From NCBI GenBank assembly GCA_000632805.1, contig CP007444.1:496001-560000 (forward strand): a DNA stretch of 64,000 bases. The letters are read 5' to 3'. Below the pieces are notes generated by a model. That model saw nothing but the letters and a program-made list of their open reading frames with translations, had not been told where the DNA came from and ran no database searches. Of this stretch, positions 9,510-18,067 are shown one piece after another. The stretch is from Dyella jiangningensis (GTDB lineage Bacteria > Pseudomonadota > Gammaproteobacteria > Xanthomonadales > Rhodanobacteraceae). A program made the position numbers and the translations under genes. Position 1 is the stretch's first letter. Every line of letters begins with the position of its first letter.

Positions 9510-10284
9510 ATTGAATTTGTCGCATGCGCTGGCCGCGGCACGCGAAGCCGCAGAGGCGGCCGCCGAGGTGTTGCGGCACTACTGGCGCCGTGGCGTGGAC
9601 ATCGAGCTCAAGAGCGACGACACGCCCGTGACTGTCGCCGACCGCGAAGCGGAAATGGCCATTCGCGAGGTGTTGCATAAGGCGCTGCCGGAGGCTTCGA
9701 TCTACGGCGAGGAATTCGGGCGCGACGAGGGCAATCCCGAGTTGCTGTGGATGGTGGACCCGCTCGACGGTACCAAGAGCTTCGTGCGTCGCACGCCGTT
9801 TTTCTCCACGCAGATCGCGCTGATGCATCGGGGCGAACTGGTGCTGGGCGTTTCCAGTGCGCCTATCTATGGCGAAACCATGTGGGCCAGCGCCGGCGGC
9901 GGTTGCTGGTTCGAAGGCGAGCAGGTGCGTGTCGCGGCGACTTCGGCGCTGGCGCAGGCATCGCTTTCGATCGGCAACGTCAAGTCACTCACCGCCGATG
10001 CGCGCTGGATGGAGTTGGGCGCGCTCATCCGCGACACCAATCGCATCCGCGGTTATGGCGACTTCTGCCACTACCACCTGCTCGCGCGCGGCAGCCTGGA
10101 TCTGGTGCTGGAGTCGGACGTGAACATTCTCGATATCGCCGCGCTGGCGGTGATCGTCCGCGAAGCCGGTGGCCTGTTCACCGATTTGGACGGCCAACCG
10201 CTCACCCTGGATTCGCGCAGCGTGCTGGCAGGTACACCGGACATCCATGAAGCGGTATTGAAGCGCCTTCGCTCGGCACGCTGA
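9502..10284 (+). CDS. hisN: histidinol-phosphatase-type inositol monophosphatase family enzyme
   Basis: 260-residue member of the metal-dependent inositol-monophosphatase fold. The metal-binding motifs are intact: GEEFG (first Glu), WMVDPLDGTKSF (the DPxDGT core) and the C-terminal LDIAALAVIVREAGG with its Asp. The closest subfamily by motif is HisN-type histidinol phosphatase, which makes histidinol in histidine synthesis; a general IMPase activity cannot be excluded. The start ATG at 9502 lies within the last codons of gspN. Many Xanthomonadales use a bifunctional HisB, which would make this enzyme redundant or a different sugar/inositol phosphatase. A second enzyme of the same fold, CysQ, lies 1 kb downstream. 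Confidence 0.8.
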   Translation: MAELNLSHALAAAREAAEAAAEVLRHYWRRGVDIELKSDDTPVTVADREAEMAIREVLHKALPEASIYGEEFGRDEGNPELLWMVDPLDGTKSFVRRTPFFSTQIALMHRGELVLGVSSAPIYGETMWASAGGGCWFEGEQVRVAATSALAQASLSIGNVKSLTADARWMELGALIRDTNRIRGYGDFCHYHLLARGSLDLVLESDVNILDIAALAVIVREAGGLFTDLDGQPLTLDSRSVLAGTPDIHEAVLKRLRSAR

Positions 10285-10298
10285 AAGAGAGGCAGGGA

Positions 10299-10658
10299 AT
10301 GGATGCATCGATGCAGATTCTGTATGGCATGTTGGCAAGCTCGCCGCAGATGGCGGCCGCTATCTGCGGCGTAGTGGTGGCGGCGGTGTTCTGGCGGAAG
10401 ATGCCAGGCTCGGCGCTGTTGCTGATGTTGGCCAGCGCAATCGAGGTGGTGGTGCTGCTGGCGTCCGGTTGGTACCACTTCGTCCATTTCCCGGCTGCCG
10501 TGCAGGCTCACGAGCAGACCGCGATGGAACTGGCCCGCCATGCGGCGGTGGTAGGGATCGCCACGAGCGCGATGCAGGGCATCGTATTCGGATTGCTCGT
10601 CTGGGCGGTGGCTGCAGGGCGTGGCCGACCGCGGCCACCGGCGATTCCGGGACGCTGA
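10299..10658 (+). CDS. small integral membrane protein of unknown function
   Basis: 119 residues with three probable membrane helices (around 15-32, 38-58 and 88-107) and a short Arg/Pro-rich tail. The second and third helices are joined by a His-containing loop (GWYHFVHFPAAVQAHEQT). I do not recognise a family. It lies 14 bp after the IMPase-type gene and 14 bp before nudE, all on the plus strand, so it is probably part of the same transcription unit. ATG codons at 10299 and 10311 are both possible starts; the first is preceded by GAGAGGCAGGGA, a reasonable ribosome site. Confidence 0.65.
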   Translation: MDASMQILYGMLASSPQMAAAICGVVVAAVFWRKMPGSALLLMLASAIEVVVLLASGWYHFVHFPAAVQAHEQTAMELARHAAVVGIATSAMQGIVFGLLVWAVAAGRGRPRPPAIPGR

Positions 10659-10672
10659 GCTACAATCGACCC

Positions 10673-11230
10673 ATGCGCAAGCCACCCATCATCCACGCGA
10701 CACGCGACGTGCACGACAGCAGCTTCCTGCGTGTCGAGCAGCTCGATCTCGAATTCTCCAACGGCGAACGCCGCATCTACGAGCGATTGAAGGGCAGTGG
10801 CTTGGGCGCCGTCATCATCGTGCCGATGCTCGATGACGAAACCGTGCTGCTGGTGCACGAGTACGGCGCGGGCGTCGGGCGATACGAACTGAGCCTGCCG
10901 AAGGGTCGCCTCGATCGCGACGAAACGGTGGAGCAGGGCGCCGATCGCGAGCTCAAGGAGGAGGTCGGCTATGGCGCACGCAAGCTGAAGATCCTGCACA
11001 ACCTGTCGCTGTCGCCTTCGTACATGACGCACATGGCGCATGTCGTGCTGGCACAGGATCTCTATCCCGAACGCCTGCAGGGCGATGAACCCGAGGAACT
11101 GGAAGTGGTTCCGTGGAAGCTTGCCGACCTGCACCTTCTGATCGCGCGTGACGACGTCACCGAAGGCCGTTCGATCGCCGCACTCTTCTTGGCTCGCGAG
11201 TACCTCGCCGGCCGGTTCTCCCCGACATGA
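10673..11230 (+). CDS. nudE: ADP compounds hydrolase NudE (Nudix)
   Basis: 185-residue Nudix hydrolase of the NudE type, which splits ADP-ribose, NADH and diadenosine polyphosphates. The Nudix box is complete: GRLDRDETVEQGADRELKEE followed by VGYG, matching GX5EX7REUXEEXGU. NudE-specific context residues include YELSLPKGRLD and LSLSPSYMTHMAHVVLAQ. The gene starts the nudE-cysQ-mazG run, with 4-nt overlaps at both junctions, a grouping of nucleotide-sanitising enzymes common in gammaproteobacteria. Start ATG at 10673 gives the expected length. Confidence 0.95.
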   Translation: MRKPPIIHATRDVHDSSFLRVEQLDLEFSNGERRIYERLKGSGLGAVIIVPMLDDETVLLVHEYGAGVGRYELSLPKGRLDRDETVEQGADRELKEEVGYGARKLKILHNLSLSPSYMTHMAHVVLAQDLYPERLQGDEPEELEVVPWKLADLHLLIARDDVTEGRSIAALFLAREYLAGRFSPT

Positions 11231-12051
11231 GCCACGTCCCGTTTTCCAGATTGCTGCAGCAGGTCGCGCTCCTCGCCCGTGATGCCGGAGACGCCATCCT
11301 GGTGGTCTACGGCCAGGATTTCGAAATACAGCGCAAGGTCGATCAATCGCCGGTCACCGCGGCCGATCTTGCCGCGCAGCGTGTGATTACCGCCGGGCTG
11401 GCGGCGCTCGAAGGTGGCCTGCCGGTGATTTCGGAGGAGGCACGCGCCGCGCCATGGCCGGAGCGGCGCGAGTGGCAGCGCTATTGGCTGGTCGACCCGC
11501 TGGACGGCACGCGCGAGTTCATCAAGCGCAACGGCGAATTCACCGTCAACATCGCGCTGATAGAAAACCATGAGCCCGTGCTCGGCGTCGTGCTTGCACC
11601 GGTGACAGGCGAGCTTTACGCAGCAGCACGCGGACAGGGCGCATGGCTGCAATCGAAAGCGGATGCATCCTGGCAGCGCATCGCGTCGCGCGATTTGCAG
11701 CAGCCTGCGACCGTGGCCGGCAGCCGCTCGCATGGCGGTTCGGGCACGGCGCTGCTTGAGCAATTGATTGGCGATGGCTACCAGTCGATGCCATTGGGCT
11801 CGTCGTTGAAGTTCTGCCTGGTGGCGCGTGGCGACGCGGACGTCTATCTGCGCCGTGGTGCGACCAGCGAATGGGATACGGCGGCGGCTCAGAGCGTGCT
11901 TGAAGAGGCCGGCGGTGCGGTGCTCGACCTCGCGGGCGAGCCATTGCGCTACAACCGCGGCGATTCACTGATCAATCCCGAGTTCATCGCCGTGGGCGAC
12001 AACGTCGTTGACTGGAAAGCCCGCCTGCTAGCCGCCGACCTGGAGACATGA
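11227..12051 (+). CDS. cysQ: 3'(2'),5'-bisphosphate nucleotidase CysQ
   Basis: 274-residue IMPase-fold phosphatase that removes the 3'-phosphate from PAP/PAPS, recycling the by-product of sulfate assimilation. Motifs: QSPVTAADLAAQ, VISEEAR (metal-binding Glu), WLVDPLDGTREFIKRNGEFTVNIAL (the CysQ form of the DPLDGT motif) and the C-terminal EWDTAAAQSVLEEAGG. Start and stop overlap nudE and mazG by 4 nt each. PAP accumulation inhibits exoribonucleases, so CysQ fits with the other nucleotide-housekeeping enzymes of this operon. Confidence 0.95.
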   Translation: MSHVPFSRLLQQVALLARDAGDAILVVYGQDFEIQRKVDQSPVTAADLAAQRVITAGLAALEGGLPVISEEARAAPWPERREWQRYWLVDPLDGTREFIKRNGEFTVNIALIENHEPVLGVVLAPVTGELYAAARGQGAWLQSKADASWQRIASRDLQQPATVAGSRSHGGSGTALLEQLIGDGYQSMPLGSSLKFCLVARGDADVYLRRGATSEWDTAAAQSVLEEAGGAVLDLAGEPLRYNRGDSLINPEFIAVGDNVVDWKARLLAADLET

Positions 12052-12866
12052 TGACCGAGGCCGTACGCCACAGCCTGGACGACCTGCTCGTCATCATGGC
12101 GCGCCTGCGCGACCCCAAGGGCGGTTGTCCGTGGGACCTGCAACAGGATTTCGCCACGATCGCGCCGTACACCATCGAGGAAGCCTACGAAGTCGCCGAC
12201 GCCATCGACCGCAAGGACTGGCACGACCTGCGCGACGAACTGGGCGATCTGCTGCTGCAGGTGGTGTTCCACGCGCAGATGGCGAAGGAGGCCGGGTTGT
12301 TCGACTTCGGCGATGTCGCCCACGCCATCAGCGACAAGATGGTGCGCCGTCATCCGCACGTGTTCGGCGACGAGAGCTACGAAGACCTCGGCGCGCAGAA
12401 GCAGGCCTGGGACGACATCAAGCGTGCCGAGCGCGCGGCGAAGGGCGAGCAGCGCGACGACAGCGCGCTTGCCGGCATTTCGCATGGCCTGCCCGAATGG
12501 AAACGTGCGTTGAAGCTGCAGGAACGCGCCGCCAAGGTCGGTTTTGACTGGCCGGACGAACAACCCGTACTCGACAAGTTGCTGGAGGAAGTCGAGGAAG
12601 TGCGTGCCGAATTTGCCCAGGGGCGCGACAAGCAACGGCTCCAGGATGAAATCGGCGACGTGCTCTTCGTGGTGGCTAACCTCGCGCGGCATGCCGGCGT
12701 GGATTTTTCGCAGGCCTTCCGCCACGCCAATGCGAAATTCGAGCGACGCTTTCGACAGATGGAGCAGCTCGCGCGCAATGAGGGTCGGCTGTTGCCTGAG
12801 CGCGATCTGGCGGAACAGGAAGCGCTATGGCGCGATGCCAAGCGCATGGATAAACCGGCTTCCTGA
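12048..12866 (+). CDS. mazG: nucleoside triphosphate pyrophosphohydrolase MazG
   Basis: 272-residue all-alpha NTP pyrophosphohydrolase with the full-length two-domain MazG layout. Domain 1 has CPWDLQQDFATIAPYTIEEAYE and LRDELGDLLLQVVFHA; domain 2 repeats the motif with LLEEVEEVRAEF and LQDEIGDVLFVVANLARH. The EExxE and ExxD metal-binding residues are present in both. MazG hydrolyses (d)NTPs and affects (p)ppGpp levels in E. coli. Two ATGs at 12048 and 12051 are possible starts; both overlap the cysQ stop. It ends the operon; a hairpin follows immediately. Confidence 0.96.
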   Translation: MMTEAVRHSLDDLLVIMARLRDPKGGCPWDLQQDFATIAPYTIEEAYEVADAIDRKDWHDLRDELGDLLLQVVFHAQMAKEAGLFDFGDVAHAISDKMVRRHPHVFGDESYEDLGAQKQAWDDIKRAERAAKGEQRDDSALAGISHGLPEWKRALKLQERAAKVGFDWPDEQPVLDKLLEEVEEVRAEFAQGRDKQRLQDEIGDVLFVVANLARHAGVDFSQAFRHANAKFERRFRQMEQLARNEGRLLPERDLAEQEALWRDAKRMDKPAS

Positions 12867-12901
12867 AAAAGGAGGCACGGGTTCTGGGGTTCCCGTGCCT
12901 C
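12866..12901 (-). terminator. rho-independent terminator for the minus-strand gene at 12947
   Basis: Inverted repeat GAGGCACGGG (12872-12881) and CCCGTGCCTC (12892-12901) with a 10-nt loop. Read on the minus strand the stem is followed by five T (12870-12866), so it terminates the secreted-protein gene ending at 12947. On the plus strand no T-run follows, though the hairpin could still slow transcripts from mazG, whose stop codon touches it. Confidence 0.75.
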
Positions 12902-12946
12902 AGCCGGGGTCGCTTCCGGATCGGTCGCGTCCGTTCGTTCTTGTCG

Positions 12947-13492
12947 TTATGGTTGTGCGGCCGGCGCCGGTTTCATGGCGTTGCGGCGCTGTTCCCACTC
13001 GCTGCGCATCTTTTCGACGTCGGCGCGCTGCCTGGCTTCGTTGGCAAGGTTCTCATCCAGGCTCTTGCGCAGCGTGGCGATGGCCTGGTCGGTATTGGCC
13101 GGTGCCGACTGGATGCGTGCGAGATGGTGATAGACGTAGGTACGCACGCGAGGATCCTGCGTCTTGGTCAGCACATCGTTGTAGAGCGCCGTCAGGTCCT
13201 TGCTGCGGCCACTTTCGCGGTACAGGCGCTCGAGTGCCTGCAGATCTTCGATCACCGGTGAACCCGGGCCTTCGAAGTCGGGGCGGCCAAAGCCGGGATG
13301 GTCGAACCCGTGACTACCACCCATGAAGTCGGGCATGTCGCCCCGGCCCATCTGCGGACCCTTGGCGGCCGGCATGGCCTTGGCACCGGGTGCAGTTGCG
13401 CCCTTGGGAGCGGCGTCCTGCGCGATGGCGTACCCGCCGCCCGCAATGACCAGAAGGATGAGGGCAGAGCTGAGCAGGGTCTTGCGTTGCAT
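12947..13492 (-). CDS. exported helical protein of unknown function
   Basis: 181 residues with a Sec signal peptide (MQRKTLLSSALILLVIAGGGYAIAQ) and a mature region in two parts. First a Gly/Pro/Met/Phe/His-rich segment (residues ~26-75, with GRGDMPDFMGG and HPGFGRPDF), then about 100 residues of charged amphipathic helix (EDLQALERLYRESGRSKDL to EKMRSEWEQRRNAM). The helical part is reminiscent of TPR-like or Spy/CpxP-like periplasmic proteins, but I see no diagnostic LTxxQ motif, so no family is assigned. ATG at 13492 is preceded by GAGAGGGA. It is divergent from the DUF4097-like gene (126 bp apart) and ends at a good terminator. Confidence 0.7.
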   Translation of the reverse strand: MQRKTLLSSALILLVIAGGGYAIAQDAAPKGATAPGAKAMPAAKGPQMGRGDMPDFMGGSHGFDHPGFGRPDFEGPGSPVIEDLQALERLYRESGRSKDLTALYNDVLTKTQDPRVRTYVYHHLARIQSAPANTDQAIATLRKSLDENLANEARQRADVEKMRSEWEQRRNAMKPAPAAQP

Positions 13493-13617
13493 GTCGGTCC
13501 CTCTCCACGATGTTGGTTGAGCATCAAACGTGCCTTGCCGGCCCGGGTTGACTCGGGCTCTAAACCTTTTCGGCCTACGCGACATCACAAGTCCGACCGA
13601 TCAATCAGGAGTTACCC

Positions 13618-14394
13618 ATGCGTCGCCTTCTTCTTGCCGCCCTGCTGTTCGCCCCCCTGGCTTCGCACGCTGACGAGTGCAAGTACGAGGCACCGCGCAA
13701 CCTCACGCTCGATCTCGCCGGGGTCCGCGAAGTGCAGGTGGATCTGCACAGCCACGATCTGCATCTCAATGGCAACGGCAGTGGTACCGGCGGCTCGGTC
13801 ACGGGGCGGGCCTGCGCATCCGACCCGAAGCTGCTGGAGGACCTGGTGGTCACGCAGCGCCGCGAGGGTGATCGCCTGATCGTGGAGGCGGGCAATCACG
13901 GCCGCATGACGATCAGCCTGTTCAAGAGCAACTACACCAGCCTGATGCTCAACATGCAGATCCCGGCGCAGATCCCCGTGGTGCTGAATGTCGGTTCCGG
14001 CGACGCGTGGGTGACCGGCCTGCAGAAGCTCTCCACGCAGGTGGGCTCGGGCGACCTGCACGTCAACAAGATCGCTGGTCCCTTCAGCGCCAGCGTCGGC
14101 TCCGGCGATGTGGATGTGAACGACGTGGGCAGCCTCGACATCGGCTCGATCGGCTCGGGCGACGTCAAGGTGGACGGCGTCCACGGCGAGTCGCGCGTGG
14201 GCAGCATTGGCTCCGGTGACGTCACCATCCGCGACGTGAACGGCAGCGTGCGCGTCGACACCCTGGGCTCGGGCGACGTGCGGGTGCGCGACGTGCGCGG
14301 CGACTTCACCGTGGGCGCGAAGGGCAGCGGCGATGTGAGCCATTCCGGCGTGCAGGGCAAGGTGACCGTGCCGCACGACCGCAACGACGATTGA
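13618..14394 (+). CDS. exported DUF4097-like beta-repeat protein with GSGD repeats
   Basis: 258 residues: signal peptide (MRRLLLAALLFAPLASHA), then a beta-strand-rich domain. From about residue 125 the sequence carries a motif of the form GSGDVxVxxV about seven times, spaced 18-20 residues (VGSGDAWV, VGSGDLHV, VGSGDVDV, IGSGDVKV, IGSGDVTI, LGSGDVRV, KGSGDVSH). Regular spacing indicates a right-handed beta-helix or solenoid, as in DUF4097/DUF2807 adhesin-head-like proteins. Two Cys early in the mature part may form a disulfide. The start has the Shine-Dalgarno AGGAG at 13606. Periplasmic or surface location is inferred; function is unknown in the family. Confidence 0.75.
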   Translation: MRRLLLAALLFAPLASHADECKYEAPRNLTLDLAGVREVQVDLHSHDLHLNGNGSGTGGSVTGRACASDPKLLEDLVVTQRREGDRLIVEAGNHGRMTISLFKSNYTSLMLNMQIPAQIPVVLNVGSGDAWVTGLQKLSTQVGSGDLHVNKIAGPFSASVGSGDVDVNDVGSLDIGSIGSGDVKVDGVHGESRVGSIGSGDVTIRDVNGSVRVDTLGSGDVRVRDVRGDFTVGAKGSGDVSHSGVQGKVTVPHDRNDD

Positions 14395-14397
14395 TCG

Positions 14398-15552
14398 TCA
14401 GCTCAGCCAGCGCGAAACCAGATACACCAGTGGCGCGCAAACCAGCAAGAACGGCACCGAGACCAGGTGAAGCAGTCGGCCACCGCCCGGCTGCTTCGCC
14501 AGACGCAGTGCGATGAGGTTCGCCAGCGAGCCGATCGCCAGACCGAAGCCGCCCACATTCACCGCCACCGCCAGCGCCATCGCATCCGGCGCGTGGCGCA
14601 GGAACAGCACCGTGGCCGGCACATTGCTGATCACCTGCGACGCCACGATGCCGCTCACATACAGCGTGAGCGGCTGATCCAGCTTGAGCCCCTCCAATGC
14701 GTGCTGCACCGGCGGCAGTTCCGCGGCGTGGCCCAATCCCAGGAAGATGGCGGCGAAAGTGACGAGCAGCAGCCAGTCGACCCGCGCCAGCGTGCCGCGT
14801 TCCAGCAGCGCGAACGGCACCAGCAGAAGCAGCGCGCCGAGCACGGCATGGTTGTGTTCCATCATCAGCACCATGCTTGCCAGCGCTGCGATAGACAACA
14901 AGGCTTGCGCCGTCGAGATCGGATGGCCATCGACGTCCTCGGCATGCAGCACGACGCGGCCCCGCGGAAGCCAGCAGAGCGTCAGCAAGGCCAGCAGCAC
15001 GAACATCACGCCGAAGGCCGGCAGCATCGCCCACGCGAAATGCAGAAGCGGCAGGTGCGTGTATTGCCACAACAAGAGGTTCTGCGGATTGCCGATCGGG
15101 CTGAGCGTGGAGCCTGCGTTCACCGCCAGCGCCTCAAGCACCACCATGCGCATCACCGGCACGTTGGAGATGCGACCGATGGCGAGTGTCAGCGGCACAA
15201 TCAGGAACAGGCTCACGTCGTTGGTGAGCACCATCGCGAGCACGGCCGTAGTGCTCACCAGCATCAGGCCAAGTACGCGCAGCGAGTGTGCGCGCGCCAC
15301 CATGGCCGCCGCCACATGCTGTACCACGCCGCTGTCGCGGATGCCCTGGATGCAAATGAGCAGGCCCAGCAGGCCGGCCAGCGTCGGCAACTGCAGCCAG
15401 CGCTGGTGATCGGCGAGTGGACGCGGATCGGCGACGGCAAGCACGATCGTGAGCACGAGGAAGCCGAGCAGCAGCCAGTCCTGTGCGATGCGCCTGAATA
15501 CCCGGGAGAACATGCTGTCCGCGCGACGAGTTTCTTCGTTGGAAATGGTCAC
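14398..15552 (-). CDS. ArsB/NhaD-superfamily (SLC13-like) ion transporter
   Basis: 384-residue membrane protein with about ten to eleven predicted helices. Family signatures: VLTNDVSLFLIVPLTLAIG in the first half, LEALAVNAGSTLSPIGNPQNLL (the conserved GNPxN loop) and SQVISNVPATVLFL in the second half. These two re-entrant-like motifs define the ArsB/NhaD/CitMHS ion-transporter superfamily; the substrate (Na+, arsenite, dicarboxylate) cannot be told from sequence. Its start abuts the stop of the ABC permease (15553), so it is probably the last gene of the ybbA-ybbP-transporter run on the minus strand. Confidence 0.85.
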   Translation of the reverse strand: MTISNEETRRADSMFSRVFRRIAQDWLLLGFLVLTIVLAVADPRPLADHQRWLQLPTLAGLLGLLICIQGIRDSGVVQHVAAAMVARAHSLRVLGLMLVSTTAVLAMVLTNDVSLFLIVPLTLAIGRISNVPVMRMVVLEALAVNAGSTLSPIGNPQNLLLWQYTHLPLLHFAWAMLPAFGVMFVLLALLTLCWLPRGRVVLHAEDVDGHPISTAQALLSIAALASMVLMMEHNHAVLGALLLLVPFALLERGTLARVDWLLLVTFAAIFLGLGHAAELPPVQHALEGLKLDQPLTLYVSGIVASQVISNVPATVLFLRHAPDAMALAVAVNVGGFGLAIGSLANLIALRLAKQPGGGRLLHLVSVPFLLVCAPLVYLVSRWLS

Positions 15553-18036
15553 TCAGTTTTCCCGCAGCAGGCGCATGGGCGAGGTATGGCTCACGCGCCG
15601 CGTGCCCGCCAGTCCCAGCAACATCACCACGATGGCGGCAGAAAGTGCAGCCAGCAGCAGCGAGCCCAGCGGCGGCACGAAGTCGTCGATGTGGAAGATG
15701 GCGTGCCCGAGCCACAGACCCGTACCGGCGGCACCGAAAGCCGCGGTGAGGCCGGCCACGAGGCCTAGCAGGGCGAACTCGCAGGCCGCGGCGGCGCGCA
15801 GCTGGCTGCGGCGTGCTCCCAGCGTGCGCAGCAGGGCCGCTTCGTGCCGCCGTTCCTGCGCGCTGGCGGCGAGCGCGGCGGCCAGCACCAGCGCACCGGC
15901 CAGCAGACTGAAGCCCAGCACCCAGCGCACCGCACCGCTCACCTGGTTCACGATCTCGCGCACCCGGTCGAGCATGGCATCCACGTCGATGAGGCTGAGG
16001 TTGCTGTAATCGCGCGACAGCTGCGCCAGGGCGGGCGCATTGCCGCGTGGCAGGTAGAAGCTGGCGATCCATGTATGCGGCAGCTCGCTCGCATGCACCG
16101 GATCGAACAGCAGGAAGAAGTTCACCCGGAAGGAGGTCCAGTCGACCTTGCGGATGCTGCCCACCCGCGCATCGATATGGCCTTCGCCCACGTTGAAACT
16201 CATCACGTCGCCGACCTTCAGCGCAAACATGTCGCGCCACATGGTATCGATCGATACCTCGGCCTGCGCCGGGCGTTCGCCGTGCCATTGCCCGGCGATG
16301 ACCTGGTTGCTCGGCGGTAGATCGCCCGCCCACGAGAGGCGCAGCTGTCGGTCGGCCCAGTCCTTGGCGCGCTCGTCCTTGAAGCTGAGCTGGTCGATCG
16401 GATGGCCATTGATGGCGGTGAGCTTGCCCACTGCCAGCGGCAGCATGTTGAGCTTCTGGCCGCCCATGCCGGTGAGTGCGTGTTCGAAACCGGTGCGCTG
16501 GTCGTCCTGCAGGTTGAGCACGAACCAGTTGGGCGTATCAGCAGGCAGTTCGCGTCGCCACCCCTCGAGCAGGGCGGGCGCGACGATGGCGAGCAGCAGC
16601 AGGGCCACCAGGCCCAGGCTCAAGGCGGTGGCCTGCAGCAGGCTCATGCTCCGCCTGCGTGCCAGCGCGGCCAGGCCCAGCCGCAAGGCAGGGTGCGCAC
16701 CCGGTGCAACGCGCCGCGCGATCCACAGCAGCAGGGCGGAGAGCAGCGCCGCCACGATGGCCACGCCCACGAGGCTGGCGGCCAGGATACCCGCCAACTT
16801 GGCCGAACCGCTCTGGCTCCAGATAAGCAGCAGGGCGACGACGGCCGGCACCAGATACAGCGCATCGAAGCGTCGCACGCGGCGCGCGGCGCTTTCGCGG
16901 AATACGGCGACCGGCGGCACTTCCGCCAGTCGGGTAAGCGGCGGCAAGGCAAAGCCGGCCAACACGGCCAGGCCCATGACCGCCGCCGCCGCCGCGGGCC
17001 CCAGCGGCAGTGCGGTGGGCACGGTAGTGAACATCTGGCTGGCGAAGTGCCAGGTGAGCTGGGCCAGTGCCAGCGCGACCAAGGCGCCGATGAGCACGGC
17101 GGGTAGGGCGAGCAGCCCCAGCGTTCCCGTCAGCAGGCCGAGCACCTGCCGTCGTGGCGTTCCGAGGGCGCGCAACAGGGCGACTTCGTTCGTCTTGCGG
17201 CGTGCGTAGCGCTGTGCGGCCATCGCAATGGCTACGCCGGCCAGGAGCGCCGACAGCAGGGCGGTGAGCCTCAGGAACGCGCTGGCGCGGTCGAAGGCGC
17301 TGCGCATGCGTTCCTGGGTCTGCTCGGGTGTGATCAGCTCGGCGCCCTGTGGAAGGGTTTGTTCCTGCACCCAGCGGCGCCAGCTCTGCACCGCGTCGGG
17401 TTCACCGGCGATCAGGAGGTGGTGCCGCGCCCGGCTGCCGACGCCGAGCAGTCCGGCTTGCTCGGCGTCGCTGACGTTCATGAGTGCCCGCGGCGCCATC
17501 GCCACCAGCTCGCCGCCGTCGGGCTGGCGCAGCAGTTCGCCAGCGATGCGCAGATCGCGTCCGCCCAGTTGCACGGCATCGCCGAGCTTGAGCTTCAGGG
17601 CAACCAATGCCCGGTGATCGAGGTAGACCGTTCCCGCCGCCGGGCCGTGGCCGACCACGCTCTTGCCCTGCGGGTCGAGCAATTCAAGCGTGCCACGCAG
17701 CGGGTAAGCGCCATCGGTGGCCTGTACATCGAGCAATTGGCTCTGCTCGTGGGCGAAAGCGACACTGGGAAAGCTTGCATTGCGCGTGACGAGCAGACCG
17801 CGCTGCGCCGCCTGCTCGGCATAGGCCGGCGGCAAGGCCTGCGGCGAGCTGATGCCGAGGTCGCCGCCGATAAGCTCCGCCGCACTGGCCAGCACGCCGC
17901 GTTCCATGCGCGTGGACAAGGTGGCCACCACGCCCAATGCCACCACGGCCAACACGAGCGAGGCGCCCAGTGTGCGCAATTCCGGTAGATGCCATTCGCG
18001 GCGAAGGCTGCGCAGGGACAGCGTGAGCAGCCTCAT
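15553..18036 (-). CDS. FtsX-like ABC transporter permease (YbbP type)
   Basis: 827-residue MacB/FtsX-superfamily permease of the large YbbP class: N-terminal helix (LGASLVLAVVALGVVATL), a long periplasmic domain, three central helices around residues 255-380, further helices in the middle, a second periplasmic domain, and a C-terminal helix trio around residues 700-815. It pairs with the ATPase gene just upstream (31 bp). In E. coli the YbbA-YbbP pair neighbours tesA, as here; a lipid- or acyl-linked export role has been proposed but is unproven. Start MRLLTLSLRSLRREW at 18036 is chosen because the family begins this way; the frame extends 24 codons upstream into the intergenic gap. Confidence 0.9.
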   Translation of the reverse strand: MRLLTLSLRSLRREWHLPELRTLGASLVLAVVALGVVATLSTRMERGVLASAAELIGGDLGISSPQALPPAYAEQAAQRGLLVTRNASFPSVAFAHEQSQLLDVQATDGAYPLRGTLELLDPQGKSVVGHGPAAGTVYLDHRALVALKLKLGDAVQLGGRDLRIAGELLRQPDGGELVAMAPRALMNVSDAEQAGLLGVGSRARHHLLIAGEPDAVQSWRRWVQEQTLPQGAELITPEQTQERMRSAFDRASAFLRLTALLSALLAGVAIAMAAQRYARRKTNEVALLRALGTPRRQVLGLLTGTLGLLALPAVLIGALVALALAQLTWHFASQMFTTVPTALPLGPAAAAAVMGLAVLAGFALPPLTRLAEVPPVAVFRESAARRVRRFDALYLVPAVVALLLIWSQSGSAKLAGILAASLVGVAIVAALLSALLLWIARRVAPGAHPALRLGLAALARRRSMSLLQATALSLGLVALLLLAIVAPALLEGWRRELPADTPNWFVLNLQDDQRTGFEHALTGMGGQKLNMLPLAVGKLTAINGHPIDQLSFKDERAKDWADRQLRLSWAGDLPPSNQVIAGQWHGERPAQAEVSIDTMWRDMFALKVGDVMSFNVGEGHIDARVGSIRKVDWTSFRVNFFLLFDPVHASELPHTWIASFYLPRGNAPALAQLSRDYSNLSLIDVDAMLDRVREIVNQVSGAVRWVLGFSLLAGALVLAAALAASAQERRHEAALLRTLGARRSQLRAAAACEFALLGLVAGLTAAFGAAGTGLWLGHAIFHIDDFVPPLGSLLLAALSAAIVVMLLGLAGTRRVSHTSPMRLLREN

Positions 18037-18067
18037 GCGAGCGGCTCCCCGATAAGCACATGCATGT

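Noticed and set aside
14467..15768. Gln/His/Arg-rich 433-residue plus-strand frame
   Set aside because: Antisense of the ion-transporter gene and biased composition from GC-rich leucine codons.
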